NCBI RefSeq assembly: GCF_014773225.1
Contig: NZ_JACXAJ010000007.1
Location: forward strand, 1 to 64,000
DNA: 64,000 bases
DNA from: Pontibacter aquaedesilientis
GTDB lineage: Bacteria; Bacteroidota; Bacteroidia; Cytophagales; Hymenobacteraceae
Direction of reading: 5' to 3'
Shown here piece after piece: positions 47,928 through 59,926 of the stretch. The position numbers and the translations under genes are program-made. Every line of letters starts with the position of its first letter. Position 1 is the stretch's first letter. The notes beneath the pieces were generated by a model that saw only the letters and a program-made list of their open reading frames with translations, ran no database searches and was not told the origin of the DNA.

Positions 47928-48917
47928 ATGTCAATATTAGCATTTCAAATGCCAGAGAAAGTTGTAATGGAAAAAGCCGACGACTTTCATGGTTTATTTG
48001 AATTCAAGCCGCTTGAAAAAGGTTACGGAGTAACCATCGGTAATGCTCTGCGAAGAATTTTGCTTTCTTCTCTGGAAGGTTTCGCTATTACTAGCGTTCG
48101 CATACCTGGTGTACTGCATGAGTTCTCGTCTGTTGAAGGCGTAGTGGAGGATATCTCTGACATTATCCTTAACCTGAAAATGGTTCGTTTCAAGAAAGTA
48201 AGCGAAGTTATTGATGATAAGATCACAGTTTCCATTTCAGGCCAGGATAAATTTGCTGCTGGTGACATCAATAAATTTTCTACAAGTTTTGAGGTTTTAA
48301 ATCCTGAGCTTGTGATCTGCAACCTTGATAAGAATATGACTTTAGAGGTTGAGCTTACTATCCAGAAAGGACGTGGTTACGTTCCGGCTGAAGATAATAA
48401 GCCAGCAGATCAGGTTTTCGGTCTTATTCCGATAGACGCGATCTTCACACCAATTAAAAATGTGAAGTTTAGCGTAGAAAATACTCGTGTTGAGCAGAAG
48501 ACTGACTATGAAAAGCTTGTGCTTGACATACAGACAGATGGTTCTATCCACCCGGAAGATGCTTTGAAAGGTGCTGCCAATATTTTGATTCAGCACTTCA
48601 TGCTCTTCTCTGACAACACTATGACATTTGAGACAGCTAAACCTGAAGAGGAAGAAGCTGTGGATGAAGAACTGCTTCACATGCGCAAAGTCCTTAAGAC
48701 TTCTCTTCAGGATATGGACTTGTCAGTTAGAGCTTACAACTGCCTTAAGGCTGCCGACATCAAAACGCTCGGTGACCTAGTGCAATTAGACATTTCTGAC
48801 ATGATGAAGTTCCGTAACTTTGGTAAGAAGTCTCTTACTGAGCTTGAGAACCTCGTACAGGAGAAGGGTTTAACTTTCGGGATGGATCTTTCTAAGTATA
48901 AATTAGAAGAAGATTAA
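47928..48917 (+). CDS. rpoA: RNA polymerase alpha subunit
   Basis: 329 residues. Dimerising N-terminal domain ([22 protein letters not shown]), linker, and C-terminal domain ([35 protein letters not shown]) that binds DNA UP elements and activators. Confidence 0.97.
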   Translation: MSILAFQMPEKVVMEKADDFHGLFEFKPLEKGYGVTIGNALRRILLSSLEGFAITSVRIPGVLHEFSSVEGVVEDISDIILNLKMVRFKKVSEVIDDKITVSISGQDKFAAGDINKFSTSFEVLNPELVICNLDKNMTLEVELTIQKGRGYVPAEDNKPADQVFGLIPIDAIFTPIKNVKFSVENTRVEQKTDYEKLVLDIQTDGSIHPEDALKGAANILIQHFMLFSDNTMTFETAKPEEEEAVDEELLHMRKVLKTSLQDMDLSVRAYNCLKAADIKTLGDLVQLDISDMMKFRNFGKKSLTELENLVQEKGLTFGMDLSKYKLEED

Positions 48918-48987
48918 TTAATCTACGGCATAATTCCCGATCCTCTAGCGGGTTGATCGACGGTATGCACGTGCACAAATCAAAATA

Positions 48988-49500
48988 ATGAGACACGGTA
49001 AAAAAATAAATCATTTAGGTAGAACAGCTTCACATCGTAAGGCGATGTTGTCAAATATGGCAGCTTCACTTATCGTACATAAGCGTATCTCTACCACAGT
49101 AGCTAAGGCGAAAGCATTGCGTAAGTATGTTGAGCCTTTGCTGACTAAATCAAAGAACGATACCACACACTCTAGAAGAACAGTATTTGCTTATCTTCAG
49201 GATAAAGAGTCTGTTAAGGAATTGTTCGATGAAGTATCTGTAAAGATTGCAGCTCGTCCAGGTGGTTACACTCGTATCATCAAGACTGGTTACAGACTGG
49301 GTGACAACGCTGAAATGTGTGTGATCGAGCTTGTAGACTACAACGAAGATATGCTGTCTTCAACTGGTACTGCAGCTGGTGCTAAGAAAACTCGTCGTCG
49401 TTCTTCTTCTAAGAAAAAAGGCGCTGAGTCTACCGAGGCTTCTGCTCCTTCAACTCCTGAGACAGAAGGTACTAAAGAAGATACAAAAGATGCTGAATAA
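48988..49500 (+). CDS. rplQ: Ribosomal protein bL17
   Basis: 170 residues. [20 protein letters not shown] and [19 protein letters not shown] are canonical; the C-terminal 50 residues are an added Lys/Ser/Thr/Glu-rich tail ([20 protein letters not shown]). Last gene of the cluster, followed by a terminator. Confidence 0.96.
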   Translation: MRHGKKINHLGRTASHRKAMLSNMAASLIVHKRISTTVAKAKALRKYVEPLLTKSKNDTTHSRRTVFAYLQDKESVKELFDEVSVKIAARPGGYTRIIKTGYRLGDNAEMCVIELVDYNEDMLSSTGTAAGAKKTRRRSSSKKKGAESTEASAPSTPETEGTKEDTKDAE

Positions 49501-49521
49501 GCTTCATTTGTGAAATATTAT

Positions 49522-49561
49522 AAAGGGACATGACGTAAGTCGTGTCCCTTTTTTATTTTTG
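49522..49561 (+). terminator. Terminator after rplQ, overlapping the carA -7 box
   Basis: Arms AAAGGGACATGAC (49522-49534) and GTCGTGTCCCTTT (49539-49551) with one G-U, then a T tract. The tract reads into TATTTTTG (49554-49561), a match to the -7 consensus 18 bases before the carA ATG. Confidence 0.65.
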
Positions 49562-49578
49562 TATTAAATTTTTTTAAG

Positions 49579-51983
<2,405 letters not shown>

Positions 51984-52008
51984 AGAACCAATTGAAAATA
52001 TTTTAGGC

Positions 52009-52041
52009 ATAAGGCTGTGGGTTTACGACTCACAGCCTTAT
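52009..52041 (+). terminator. Terminator after eno
   Basis: Perfect 11-base arms ATAAGGCTGTG (52009-52019) and CACAGCCTTAT (52031-52041), followed by TTTTTG. Confidence 0.8.
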
Positions 52042-52084
52042 TTTTGTGTAAAGCCCTCAGCATAATACCGATAGTCTACTATAT

Positions 52085-52384
52085 ATGATCAAACGTATAC
52101 CTAAAGTTTTTCGCAGTTTCTATTTCATTACAGGTGTACTGTTTCTGGTATGGATGCTTTTCTTTGACTCCAACGATTTTATCACACAATACCGCATGAG
52201 TAAAGAATTGCGTGATAAGGAAAAGGACAAAGAGTATTACCTCGAAAAGATGGCCGAAGTGCAGCAGGATCGGGAGGAGCTAATGGGTAATCCGGAGCTG
52301 CTGGAAAAGTTCGCACGGGAGAAATACCTGATGAAACGGCCAGGGGAGGATGTGTTTATTGTTGTCCCGAAAAAAGAGAAGTAA
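52085..52384 (+). CDS. DivIC/FtsB-like cell-division protein
   Basis: A 99-residue bitopic protein: short cytoplasmic start, one membrane helix at about 11-27 (SFYFITGVLFLVWMLFF), then a coiled coil (RMSKELRDKEKDKEYYLEKM) and the family tail NPELLEKFAREKYLMKRPGEDVFIVV. Septum-formation initiators of this type bridge the divisome to peptidoglycan synthesis. Between eno and the Hsp70 gene, as in other Bacteroidota I recall; confidence in family is high, in gene name low. Confidence 0.85.
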   Translation: MIKRIPKVFRSFYFITGVLFLVWMLFFDSNDFITQYRMSKELRDKEKDKEYYLEKMAEVQQDREELMGNPELLEKFAREKYLMKRPGEDVFIVVPKKEK

Positions 52385-52408
52385 GGAATAGCGCCAAACT
52401 GAATGATG

Positions 52409-52429
52409 AGCCTGGGTATCTCCCGGGCT
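52409..52429 (+). terminator. Small hairpin terminator
   Basis: AGCCTGGG (52409-52416) pairs with CCCGGGCT (52422-52429, one G-U), then TTTTTGTTT. Confidence 0.7.
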
Positions 52430-52501
52430 TTTTGTTTATAGTGTCTTCACGTTTCCGTTTCAGAGTTCCCCGCAAAGCAAGCCCGCTCCCTAAATTATTC
52501 G

Positions 52502-52509
52502 TAACTTTG
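52502..52509 (+). promoter_or_regulatory. -7 box of the HscA-like gene
   Basis: TAACTTTG matches TAnnTTTG. It places the transcript start after the GTG at 52509, which rules out the longest reading frame and favours the ATG at 52560. No clear -33. Confidence 0.5.
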
Positions 52510-52559
52510 TGCATATGAGCTGCTGCTCTGAAGCGGTGGCCTTACCAAAGCATAAAGAC

Positions 52560-54422
52560 ATGGCAAAAGTTGCGATAAACCTTTCTACAGGCGCCCTTCA
52601 GCAGGAAGAGGTGATTGTAGGTATAGACCTTGGGACTACCAATAGCCTGGTAGCCTACATACATCCCGAAACAAAGAAACCCGTTGCGATAAACGATCTG
52701 GGGCGCGGTACCATTGTACCCTCTGTGGTGCACTTCACACCGAACGGCGAAACCATTGTCGGCAACGACGCAAAGGAGTACCTGACGACAGACCCGTCGA
52801 ATACCATCTATTCTGTAAAGCGCCTGTTAGGCAAATCTTACAAAGACCTGGGCGAGCACAAAGACTATTTTGGCTACAAGATTATTGACGATGACAGCGA
52901 AGGGTTGGTAAAAATCAGGGTAGGCGATAAATTTTACTCCCCGATTGAGCTCTCGGCAGAGATACTAAAGGAGCTGCGCGAACGTGCCGAACATGCCTTG
53001 AAAACACCCGTCAACAGAGCGGTCATTACGGTGCCGGCCTACTTCAACGACTCCCAGCGCCAGGCCACCCGCGACGCCGGCAAACTGGCTGGGCTGGAAG
53101 TGCTCCGCATTGTGAACGAACCAACAGCTGCTTCACTTGCCTACGGTATAGGTATAGACCCTGCTGAAGAGAAAACCATAGCAGTATACGATTTAGGCGG
53201 TGGTACTTTCGATATCTCTATTCTGAGCATTCACCAAGGTATATTTGAAGTGCTCTCGACGCACGGGGACACTTACCTGGGCGGCGACGATCTGGACCGT
53301 GCTATCATCAACTACTGGATTCAGGAAAATGAGCTGATAGCGGATACTCTTAACCGAGATAAGAATCTGCAGCAGGAGTTGCGTCTTAAAGCGGAGGAAG
53401 CCAAGAAAACGCTTAGCTCCAACGAAGTATACACGAGCAACCTAGGCGATAACATAGAGTGTTATATCACGCGGCATACCTTTGAGGAACTGATCGCGCC
53501 GATTGTCGCCAAGACAATCGACAGTTGCCGTATGGCCATGGCCGACGCCAAACTGAAGCCGGAACAGATTGATGCGGTGATCATGGTAGGAGGCTCTACC
53601 CGTGTGCCGTTGGTATACGAAGCCGTATCAGAGTTTTTCGGTAAGCCAGCCAATAATACCCTCAACCCCGATGAAGTAGTGGCCTTAGGTGCCGCCATAC
53701 AAGCCGATATCCTGGCAGGTAACCGCAAGGACATCCTGCTGCTGGACGTCACGCCGCTTACCTTGGGTATAGAAACCATGGGCGGCCTGATGGACTCCAT
53801 CATCCCCCGTAACTCTAAGATACCTACAAAAGCAGGACGTCAGTACACAACATCCATTGACGGACAGGTAAATATGAAGATCTCTGTATACCAGGGAGAG
53901 CGTGACCTGGTGAAGGAAAACCGCAAACTGGCTGAGTTCGACCTGAAAGGTATACCTGCCATGCCAGCCGGTTTCCCGAAGGTGGATGTGAACTTTATCC
54001 TGAATGCCGATGGTATTCTGAAAGTAGAGGCCATTGAGCTGCGCTCCGGCGTGCGCCAGGAAGTGGAAGTGAAGCCCCAGTACGGACTCACCGACTCGCA
54101 GGTGGAGCAAATGCTGATGGACTCCATCACGCATGCCCGTGAGGATGTGTCGGCGCGCATGGTGATCGAAGCCCGCACCACAGCGGAGCAGATGCTCTAC
54201 CAGGTTGAGCGCTTTCTGGAAAAGAACGGTGAGCACCTCACAGAAGAAGAGATCAACCTGACACGCGAGAATCTGCAAAAACTGCGCGATGCCTTGCCAA
54301 GCGGCGACAAAGACCAGATACTAAAGGCAGTGGATATACTGGAAGAGCAGACAAGCCCGTTTGCGGAGCGTGTGATGCAGATTTCCATCAAAAAAGCTAT
54401 GGCAGGCAAAAAAATTGAATAA
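52560..54422 (+). CDS. Hsp70 chaperone, HscA-like
   Basis: A 620-residue Hsp70: GIDLGTTNSLVAY near residue 22, AVITVPAYFNDSQRQATRDAG, IVNEPTAASLAYG, AVYDLGGGTFDISIL and MVGGSTRVPLV in the ATPase domain, then a substrate domain with TTSIDGQVNMKISVYQGER. The extra N-terminal strand MAKVAINLSTGALQQEE, the total length and the end SIKKAMAGKK resemble HscA, the iron-sulfur cluster chaperone, more than DnaK, and the acidic DnaK tail is absent. No iscU or hscB is nearby, so the client is inferred. An ATG at 52515 is also in frame but lies too close to the -7 box. Confidence 0.8.
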   Translation: MAKVAINLSTGALQQEEVIVGIDLGTTNSLVAYIHPETKKPVAINDLGRGTIVPSVVHFTPNGETIVGNDAKEYLTTDPSNTIYSVKRLLGKSYKDLGEHKDYFGYKIIDDDSEGLVKIRVGDKFYSPIELSAEILKELRERAEHALKTPVNRAVITVPAYFNDSQRQATRDAGKLAGLEVLRIVNEPTAASLAYGIGIDPAEEKTIAVYDLGGGTFDISILSIHQGIFEVLSTHGDTYLGGDDLDRAIINYWIQENELIADTLNRDKNLQQELRLKAEEAKKTLSSNEVYTSNLGDNIECYITRHTFEELIAPIVAKTIDSCRMAMADAKLKPEQIDAVIMVGGSTRVPLVYEAVSEFFGKPANNTLNPDEVVALGAAIQADILAGNRKDILLLDVTPLTLGIETMGGLMDSIIPRNSKIPTKAGRQYTTSIDGQVNMKISVYQGERDLVKENRKLAEFDLKGIPAMPAGFPKVDVNFILNADGILKVEAIELRSGVRQEVEVKPQYGLTDSQVEQMLMDSITHAREDVSARMVIEARTTAEQMLYQVERFLEKNGEHLTEEEINLTRENLQKLRDALPSGDKDQILKAVDILEEQTSPFAERVMQISIKKAMAGKKIE

Positions 54423-54433
54423 GCTATACCTTG

Positions 54434-54482
54434 TATAAAACAAGAAGAGCTGGCCCTCAGGGTCAGCTCTTCTTGTTTTATA
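54434..54482. terminator. Long bidirectional hairpin terminator
   Basis: Arms of 23 bases (54434-54456 and 54460-54482, one G-U) with a 3-base loop; outer TATAAAACAAGAAG is AT-rich and shared with the hairpins at 4281 and 58483. It separates convergent genes. Confidence 0.85.
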
Positions 54483-54484
54483 GC

Positions 54485-54823
54485 CTACTTGATGACTGAA
54501 AGTATGAATTCGAAGAAGTTATAGTTCAGGTATAGCAAGCTGGCTGCTACAATCACGCCGACCATCACGTTGGCGTAAGGCTCGTCCTGTTCACGCACAC
54601 CCTTTACACCCCAGTACACATAGGCTGCCAGTGCGATCAGGGCATAGATAAGTAGTAGTACAGGTATAGCGATCAGGACAGGTATAGGCACCAGGTTCCA
54701 AAAGTAGTTCACGGTGAGCCATGCTAGGTTTAGCACCCAGGTCAGCACCAGCATGAGGATGCTTCGCTTCGTAGAGACTAGTCCGAGCGCCCGCAGAAAC
54801 GGCACTACCTTGCCCGCAGCCAT
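54485..54823 (-). CDS. Small membrane protein, unknown
   Basis: 112 residues with three hydrophobic segments (about 21-41, 46-72 and 85-109). I recognise no family. It begins three bases after the stop of the Ldh-family gene on the same strand, so the two should be co-transcribed; its stop abuts the shared hairpin. Confidence 0.65.
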   Translation of the reverse strand: MAAGKVVPFLRALGLVSTKRSILMLVLTWVLNLAWLTVNYFWNLVPIPVLIAIPVLLLIYALIALAAYVYWGVKGVREQDEPYANVMVGVIVAASLLYLNYNFFEFILSVIK

Positions 54824-54826
54824 ACC

Positions 54827-55894
54827 TTAAAATTTAACACCAAACTTTTTACCCACCTCTTCCAGATCTTTCTCAACAGGAGGCAGCAACGGTATACCTT
54901 TCTTGAGCCGGTTGGCTGTCATGATGCGCTCCGGGTCGCCAGGTATAAGCACGGCTTTCTCACCACGCTTTACGTGGGCGTTACGGAAAGCTGTGATCCA
55001 GTTGTCCATGTGGTGCTTAAACTCGTCGGCAGGGCGGAAGGCATCGATGCGCATAGCGCCCAAAAAGTGCCCTATACCTTGTCCCACGGGGTCGGCAGGC
55101 GGGGCCAAAAAACTCACGAAAGGCGGCACCCAAGGCCCGTAGTTGGCACCCGAAAGCACACCCGAAAAAATATCGACAATAGAGCCCAGCGCATAGCCTT
55201 TGTGGCTGCCGCGGTTCTTGGTGCTGCCCAACGGAAGCAGGGCGCCACCGGCCTGTACTTCAAAAGCATTGGTAGAGCCCAGTCCCGTAGCCGTTTGTAC
55301 CCAGCCGCTAGGTGTTTTCTTTTGCTTGCGCTGCAATATTTCCAGCTTGCCGTTGGCGGCCGTGGTGGTGGCCAGGTCAGCTACAAAAGGGGGCTGCTCG
55401 TTGGCAGGTACGGCAACGGCAATCGGGTTGGTGCCCAGCATGCGCTGTGTCGAGTGGGTAGGCGCCACCAGTGGGCTGGCATTGGTCATGGCCATCCCGA
55501 TCATGTCGCGCTGAAGGGCCTGCATGGCATGGTAACCCGCAATACCGAAGTGATTGGAATTGCGCACCGACACCCATCCCGTCCCTACGTTCTCTGCTTT
55601 CTTCATGGCAATTTCCATAGCGCGTGGGGCTACCACCAGGCCAAGCCCGCCATCGCCGTCCACTGTGGCGGTGCTGGGTGTTTCGTGCACAATGTTAATA
55701 GCAGGCTTCGGATTGATGCGGCCGGCTTCCCACAGGCGAATGTAACCGCTCAGTCGGGCCACGCCATGGGAATCTACGCCGCGCAAATCAGCCTCCAGCA
55801 GTACCTGGGTGGCTAATTGGGCATCTTCTAATGGACAACCCATGTTGAGGAAAATCTCGCGGGTGAAGTCAAAGAGGTGTCGGTATGGGTACAT
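54827..55894 (-). CDS. Ldh-family (malate/L-sulfolactate type) dehydrogenase
   Basis: A 355-residue NAD(P)-dependent oxidoreductase of the Ldh_2 family, distinct from classical lactate dehydrogenase. ADLRGVDSHGVARLSGYI, the nucleotide region NSNHFGIAGYHAM, MAMTNASPLVAP, MLGTNPIAVAVP and KGYALGSIVDIFSGVLSGA are family marks. The substrate (malate, ureidoglycolate, sulfolactate or another 2-hydroxy acid) cannot be told. The ATG at 55894 (MYPYRHLFDFTREIF) gives the family start; the longer frame runs into the divergent promoter region. Followed by a membrane protein gene. Confidence 0.88.
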   Translation of the reverse strand: MYPYRHLFDFTREIFLNMGCPLEDAQLATQVLLEADLRGVDSHGVARLSGYIRLWEAGRINPKPAINIVHETPSTATVDGDGGLGLVVAPRAMEIAMKKAENVGTGWVSVRNSNHFGIAGYHAMQALQRDMIGMAMTNASPLVAPTHSTQRMLGTNPIAVAVPANEQPPFVADLATTTAANGKLEILQRKQKKTPSGWVQTATGLGSTNAFEVQAGGALLPLGSTKNRGSHKGYALGSIVDIFSGVLSGANYGPWVPPFVSFLAPPADPVGQGIGHFLGAMRIDAFRPADEFKHHMDNWITAFRNAHVKRGEKAVLIPGDPERIMTANRLKKGIPLLPPVEKDLEEVGKKFGVKF

Positions 55895-56082
55895 AGCAAA
55901 CAGATTAGGGTCGCAAATTAAAAAATAATCAGGCCAATGCCTTACAATTAGTGCAGCGATTGCTGGCAAGGGATTTTAGAGCACTGTATGCCTTTTATAT
56001 ATATTATTTTCTATACTTTCGGAGGGTGTTAGAAATATGGAATAGATTTTGTCATGACGAAGGCAGGTATAATCCCAGTACT

Positions 56083-58470
56083 ATGAAAAGAACTCTACTA
56101 CTTATCTGGATCCTCACAGCAGCCTTTGTGATGCAGGCGCAGAGCCGGCTTGTGTTTGAAGAAACTGTATCAGAAGCATTCCTGGTAAAACAGATGCCAG
56201 CCGGCAACAGCAGTCAAACCCATAGCAACAGTATCATCCAACTTCTTAACGATGGAGGAACCACTTCCGGCAAAGCAGGAGGCCGGCCGACCCGTAAGCC
56301 GGAGTTCGTGGTGCGCATGGAGCGACACGCCCGCATAGCCGATGCAGGAGAGGTGCTGCAGCTCAGGGTACAGCTTCAGAAAGTGAGCATAACCGGCGAT
56401 GTACATTACCGGGGCTTTGACTTAGGAAGCGCACTTTTGCCGGAGCAGGTGAAGATGACGGTCAGGTTGCTCAGCAGTCAGCAGAAAGAGCTGAAGCGAT
56501 ACAACCTGCCTGCAGTGGGCTTAACCAAGAATGGGGTGATCGCGCTCGAAACTACTGTGCCCGACACGAGCAACAGCCAGGGCTATACCTTGAAAGTGGA
56601 GGGGATGGAGCTGGTTTATACCACTGCCGATGTGCGCAAAGTGCAGGACCAGATCGACCTCATCAAAGACTACTATGCCGCCGATGCCACTCTGAGTAAA
56701 GCCTTGCAGGATATCACGCTCATTAACCCCGATGATGTGGACCGCATTAAGCAGCAGGACCAGCGCCTGCGCGACATGGAAGAAATGCTGAAAAAGCTGC
56801 AGGAGAAACGCTTCACTGAAAAGCTCGGCCTGAACCAGTACGATCCGCAGCGCTATACCTCAAAATCAAACCAGTTGAACCAGCTTTTGAAAGAACGCCG
56901 ACGTGCCATTAACCATACCTTGGCTACGCTCGATCAGCAGTTTTATAACCGGGGTATTAGCCTGATGGCCCGCAATAACCTGGCAGCAGCCAGTACCTAT
57001 TTTGTGAAATCACTGGAGGTGAATCCGCGCTTTGCACCAGCGCACCTGCAACTGGCCCGGCTCGACTTTATGGCTGGCAACCTGCACGAAGCCGCTGGCC
57101 GAACCCGCGACATCCTCACCCAGATGCGCGTAGACCCGGAGACGGAACAAATGGCCCTTGGCCTGGCCCACGACATTTACAGTGCGTTTGTGACCCAGGG
57201 TCACGCCTTTAACAGCCGAGGTGATTACCACAGTGCTGTGGCAGCCTATGCGGATGCCCGTACGCTTTGCAGCACCATTGGGGGACTGCGCTGCAACATG
57301 CCCGCCCTGAACGATGGCGAAAGCCGTGCCGTCTATGGTTACTACCGAGGTATAGTGGAAGAGGGGAAGCGCCTGTTGGGGCGCAACGATTTGGCGGGTG
57401 CAGAGCAGCTGGCTGACGAGGCTATTGCTTTCCAGCAACAGTACGACTACATTCTGCACGACGCTCCGGATGCTACCGAATTGCAGGGGCAGGTGAAGTA
57501 CCAGTATTATGTGCAGCACATTGATAAAGGACGACAGGCGATGAAAGCCAAAGACTACCCGTATGCGCTCAACCAGTTTGAGGCGGCGCTTGCACTGGAG
57601 CAAAGCTATACCTTTCAGCCAATTCGCGAGCTGAACAGTTTGTTGCAGCAGGCAGCCAAACCCGTTTTGTTAAGCCAGTTGACGGATGGGTATGCGCAAG
57701 CCATGAACAACCGACTGGCGGATGCCCGAGCGATAGCATCAGCGGCAGAGAGTATGCGCACAAGGTATGCTTTAGAAAAGGACGCCGAGGTGCAGGCTAA
57801 GTATGTGCAGCTGCGCGACCGGATTTTTACGCAGGAGTGCCTCAACGTACAGGCCGACTACGACAGACATTACCAGAATGCGCAAGGCCTGATCAAGGAG
57901 CGAAAGTTCATTGCAGCCGATATGGCATACCAGGCAGCCATCAAAGCGGCCGGTTCCAAAGCCACCTGCATGATCGCGACTTTCACGGCAGAGGATGGAC
58001 GTAACACCATTGCCGCGGCAGCGGCTTACCAGCGCATGTTGGAAGATGTGAACAGGATGGTAGCCATCGGCAGGTATACCGACGCTATTCAGAAGTATAG
58101 CGCGGCGGAGCAACACTACCTGGCGCAGTCTGTTGGCCGGTTTGGACTTGACCATATTTCGCTCTACAACTATGCACGCGAGCAGCATACACTACCTTTT
58201 ACTGCAACCGTTGTGGGGCACTTTACGGCCATGCAGGAGGAAAAAGCCGCATTGCAATTGCTAATGAATTTGCTCAACAAGGGCTATGCGAAAGGTAAAA
58301 CAACAAAAGTGCAGGAGCAACTCGGTATACAGCTCGCCATAAAAGATGTGCAAAGCGGCCAGACAGATGCACCAAAAGTGCAGGCAGCTGGCTATACCCA
58401 AGGAGACAAGAAGCTCAAGAAATTAGGCAAGGCCTATGAAAAAGAGCGCAAGAAGCTGGCGAAGAACTAA
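56083..58470 (+). CDS. Secreted helical-repeat protein, unknown
   Basis: A 795-residue protein with a signal peptide (MKRTLLLIWILTAAFVMQAQ, cleavage near 20). Residues about 60-190 look beta-rich (MERHARIADAGEVLQLRVQLQ); a coiled stretch near 200-290 follows (IDLIKDYYAADATLSKALQDI, DMEEMLKKLQEKR). The rest is TPR-like helical repeats (NRGISLMARNNLAAASTYFVKSLEVNPRFAPAHLQLARLD type). The C-terminus is strongly basic (KKLKKLGKAYEKERKKLAKN). No catalytic motif is seen. The ATG at 56083 is chosen for the signal peptide. It lies alone between a divergent dehydrogenase and a convergent phosphatase. Confidence 0.75.
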   Translation: MKRTLLLIWILTAAFVMQAQSRLVFEETVSEAFLVKQMPAGNSSQTHSNSIIQLLNDGGTTSGKAGGRPTRKPEFVVRMERHARIADAGEVLQLRVQLQKVSITGDVHYRGFDLGSALLPEQVKMTVRLLSSQQKELKRYNLPAVGLTKNGVIALETTVPDTSNSQGYTLKVEGMELVYTTADVRKVQDQIDLIKDYYAADATLSKALQDITLINPDDVDRIKQQDQRLRDMEEMLKKLQEKRFTEKLGLNQYDPQRYTSKSNQLNQLLKERRRAINHTLATLDQQFYNRGISLMARNNLAAASTYFVKSLEVNPRFAPAHLQLARLDFMAGNLHEAAGRTRDILTQMRVDPETEQMALGLAHDIYSAFVTQGHAFNSRGDYHSAVAAYADARTLCSTIGGLRCNMPALNDGESRAVYGYYRGIVEEGKRLLGRNDLAGAEQLADEAIAFQQQYDYILHDAPDATELQGQVKYQYYVQHIDKGRQAMKAKDYPYALNQFEAALALEQSYTFQPIRELNSLLQQAAKPVLLSQLTDGYAQAMNNRLADARAIASAAESMRTRYALEKDAEVQAKYVQLRDRIFTQECLNVQADYDRHYQNAQGLIKERKFIAADMAYQAAIKAAGSKATCMIATFTAEDGRNTIAAAAAYQRMLEDVNRMVAIGRYTDAIQKYSAAEQHYLAQSVGRFGLDHISLYNYAREQHTLPFTATVVGHFTAMQEEKAALQLLMNLLNKGYAKGKTTKVQEQLGIQLAIKDVQSGQTDAPKVQAAGYTQGDKKLKKLGKAYEKERKKLAKN

Positions 58471-58482
58471 GGTATAGCCACT

Positions 58483-58534
58483 CTGATAAAACAAGAAAGC
58501 CTGCTGATGTGAGCAGGCTTTCTTGTTTTATCAG
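58483..58534. terminator. Long bidirectional hairpin terminator
   Basis: Perfect 23-base arms (58483-58505 and 58512-58534) around a 6-base loop; the outer ATAAAACAAGAAAG matches the hairpins at 4281 and 54434. Between convergent genes. Confidence 0.88.
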
Positions 58535-58545
58535 CATGTTGTGAG

Positions 58546-59487
58546 TTAGTCATGGCCTTCAAATGTCTCTTGCAAAATGCCTTCTTTCAGAGCGTAGGCA
58601 GACACGCGAATCTCCTGCAATTCGTAGGTCTCCAGCACGAAGTCTACAATAATGCTGGCCAGCACAATCATATCGACGCGCATTTCCAGCATACCAGGTA
58701 TAGCCAGTCGCTCGTCGTGGGTTTTGTGAAGCAAGTCCTGGTGGATTTTGTAATAGTCCGCTATCTCGAGGGTAGAAGCTGCCGGTTGGGCCAGTTGGCG
58801 TGAGTTGTCGCCACGGCGCAGGGCATCTATATCGCAAAGGGTGTCGAAGGTGCCGGAAGCGCCTACAAGCCGAGCCGGTTTATACCTGGCTACGGCTTCG
58901 GTAAGGGGCTGTAGTTTTTGGGTGAGGTAGTGTTTCTCGGCTTCCACCTGCTCGGCAGGTATAGGGTCCTGGGTATAGAACTGGTCCATGAGACGCTGGG
59001 CACCCACCTCGAAGCTTTGCTTCCAGAAGATCTCCTGGCTGTTACAAAGGATGAACTCCACGCTGCCGCCGCCAATGTCCATAATCAGGGAAGTCTGCTC
59101 ATCCAACACACCAGCCGAGCGCACGCCATAATAGATCAGCTCCGCTTCACGTTCCCCATCGATTATCTCTACTTGAATATCAGTCTGCTTGTAAATGTCC
59201 TTGATGAAGTCCTCGCCGTTGCTTGCGTTGCGCACCATGCTGGTCGCCATGGCTCGTACCGTTTCCACGCCATACTCATCAATCTGCTTCCGGAAATCCT
59301 TCAGCGTTTTGAGCGCCCGCTCATAGGCTTCCGGCGCAATGGCTCCCTTGCTGATACCGCCCTGCCCGAGCCGCACCGGCAGCTTGGTCTTCACGAAGTC
59401 TGTGCGGTTACCGCTTTCGTCTACCTCCGTGATGAGGAGGTGAAAGGTGTTGGTGCCCATGTCGATGAGTGCGAGGCGTTTGGTCAT
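58546..59487 (-). CDS. Ppx/GppA family phosphatase
   Basis: A 313-residue ASKHA-fold phosphatase acting on polyphosphate or pppGpp. ALIDMGTNTFHLLI at about 6-19, RAMATSMVRNASNG, MDIGGGSVEFIL near 142-153 and LVGASGTFDTLCD are family motifs. It has only the catalytic fold, without the C-terminal HD domain of long Ppx, as is common in Bacteroidota. Last gene of a minus-strand group. Confidence 0.92.
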   Translation of the reverse strand: MTKRLALIDMGTNTFHLLITEVDESGNRTDFVKTKLPVRLGQGGISKGAIAPEAYERALKTLKDFRKQIDEYGVETVRAMATSMVRNASNGEDFIKDIYKQTDIQVEIIDGEREAELIYYGVRSAGVLDEQTSLIMDIGGGSVEFILCNSQEIFWKQSFEVGAQRLMDQFYTQDPIPAEQVEAEKHYLTQKLQPLTEAVARYKPARLVGASGTFDTLCDIDALRRGDNSRQLAQPAASTLEIADYYKIHQDLLHKTHDERLAIPGMLEMRVDMIVLASIIVDFVLETYELQEIRVSAYALKEGILQETFEGHD

Positions 59488-59510
59488 GAGGGGGAATAGT
59501 TAGATACTAA

Positions 59511-59777
59511 TTACATGGTGTCAAAAGTGGCAAAAATTGCCCCGATTAGAAACAAGAGAATATAAAAAGCTACTACCGTAGATATAAGAGCGAATGTCAG
59601 AAATAACAGGTATATAAATACTTTCTGTATTGCCGAGTAATTGGTATAACTCAAATTATAAAACGGGGTTTTAGAGACATAGATATGCGACCATACAAAA
59701 ATTGCCAATGCGCCTAAGAATGCCCCGAGAAGACTGGACAGCATACCGAACGATAATCCACCTTTTATTAGTATCAT
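59511..59777 (-). CDS. Small two-helix membrane protein, unknown
   Basis: 88 residues with hydrophobic segments at about 8-32 and 52-84. No family recognised. It ends 23 bases before the phosphatase start; co-transcription is likely. Base composition is more AT-rich than its neighbours, like the next gene upstream. Confidence 0.6.
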   Translation of the reverse strand: MILIKGGLSFGMLSSLLGAFLGALAIFVWSHIYVSKTPFYNLSYTNYSAIQKVFIYLLFLTFALISTVVAFYILLFLIGAIFATFDTM

Positions 59778-59926
59778 ATTTGTTGTTGGATGTTAATGTT
59801 CATATGGAACTGAGGCGTAAGTTTTGATAGTATTATTTTATCAGCTATTGCGTCTCGACCTACCCGATCTTAAAAACTTTAGTTGCGAAGTGTTACATTT
59901 AGGCTTGTAGAATGATATTTGCAGAG

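Noticed and set aside
52509..52559. Longer N-terminus of the HscA-like protein with three Cys/His-like residues (HMSCC)
   Set aside because: It would start inside the -7 box; the family start is at 52560.
54974..55816. A 280-codon plus-strand frame over the Ldh-family gene
   Set aside because: Antisense shadow; composition is His/Gly/Arg-rich with no domain, while the opposite strand is a clear enzyme.
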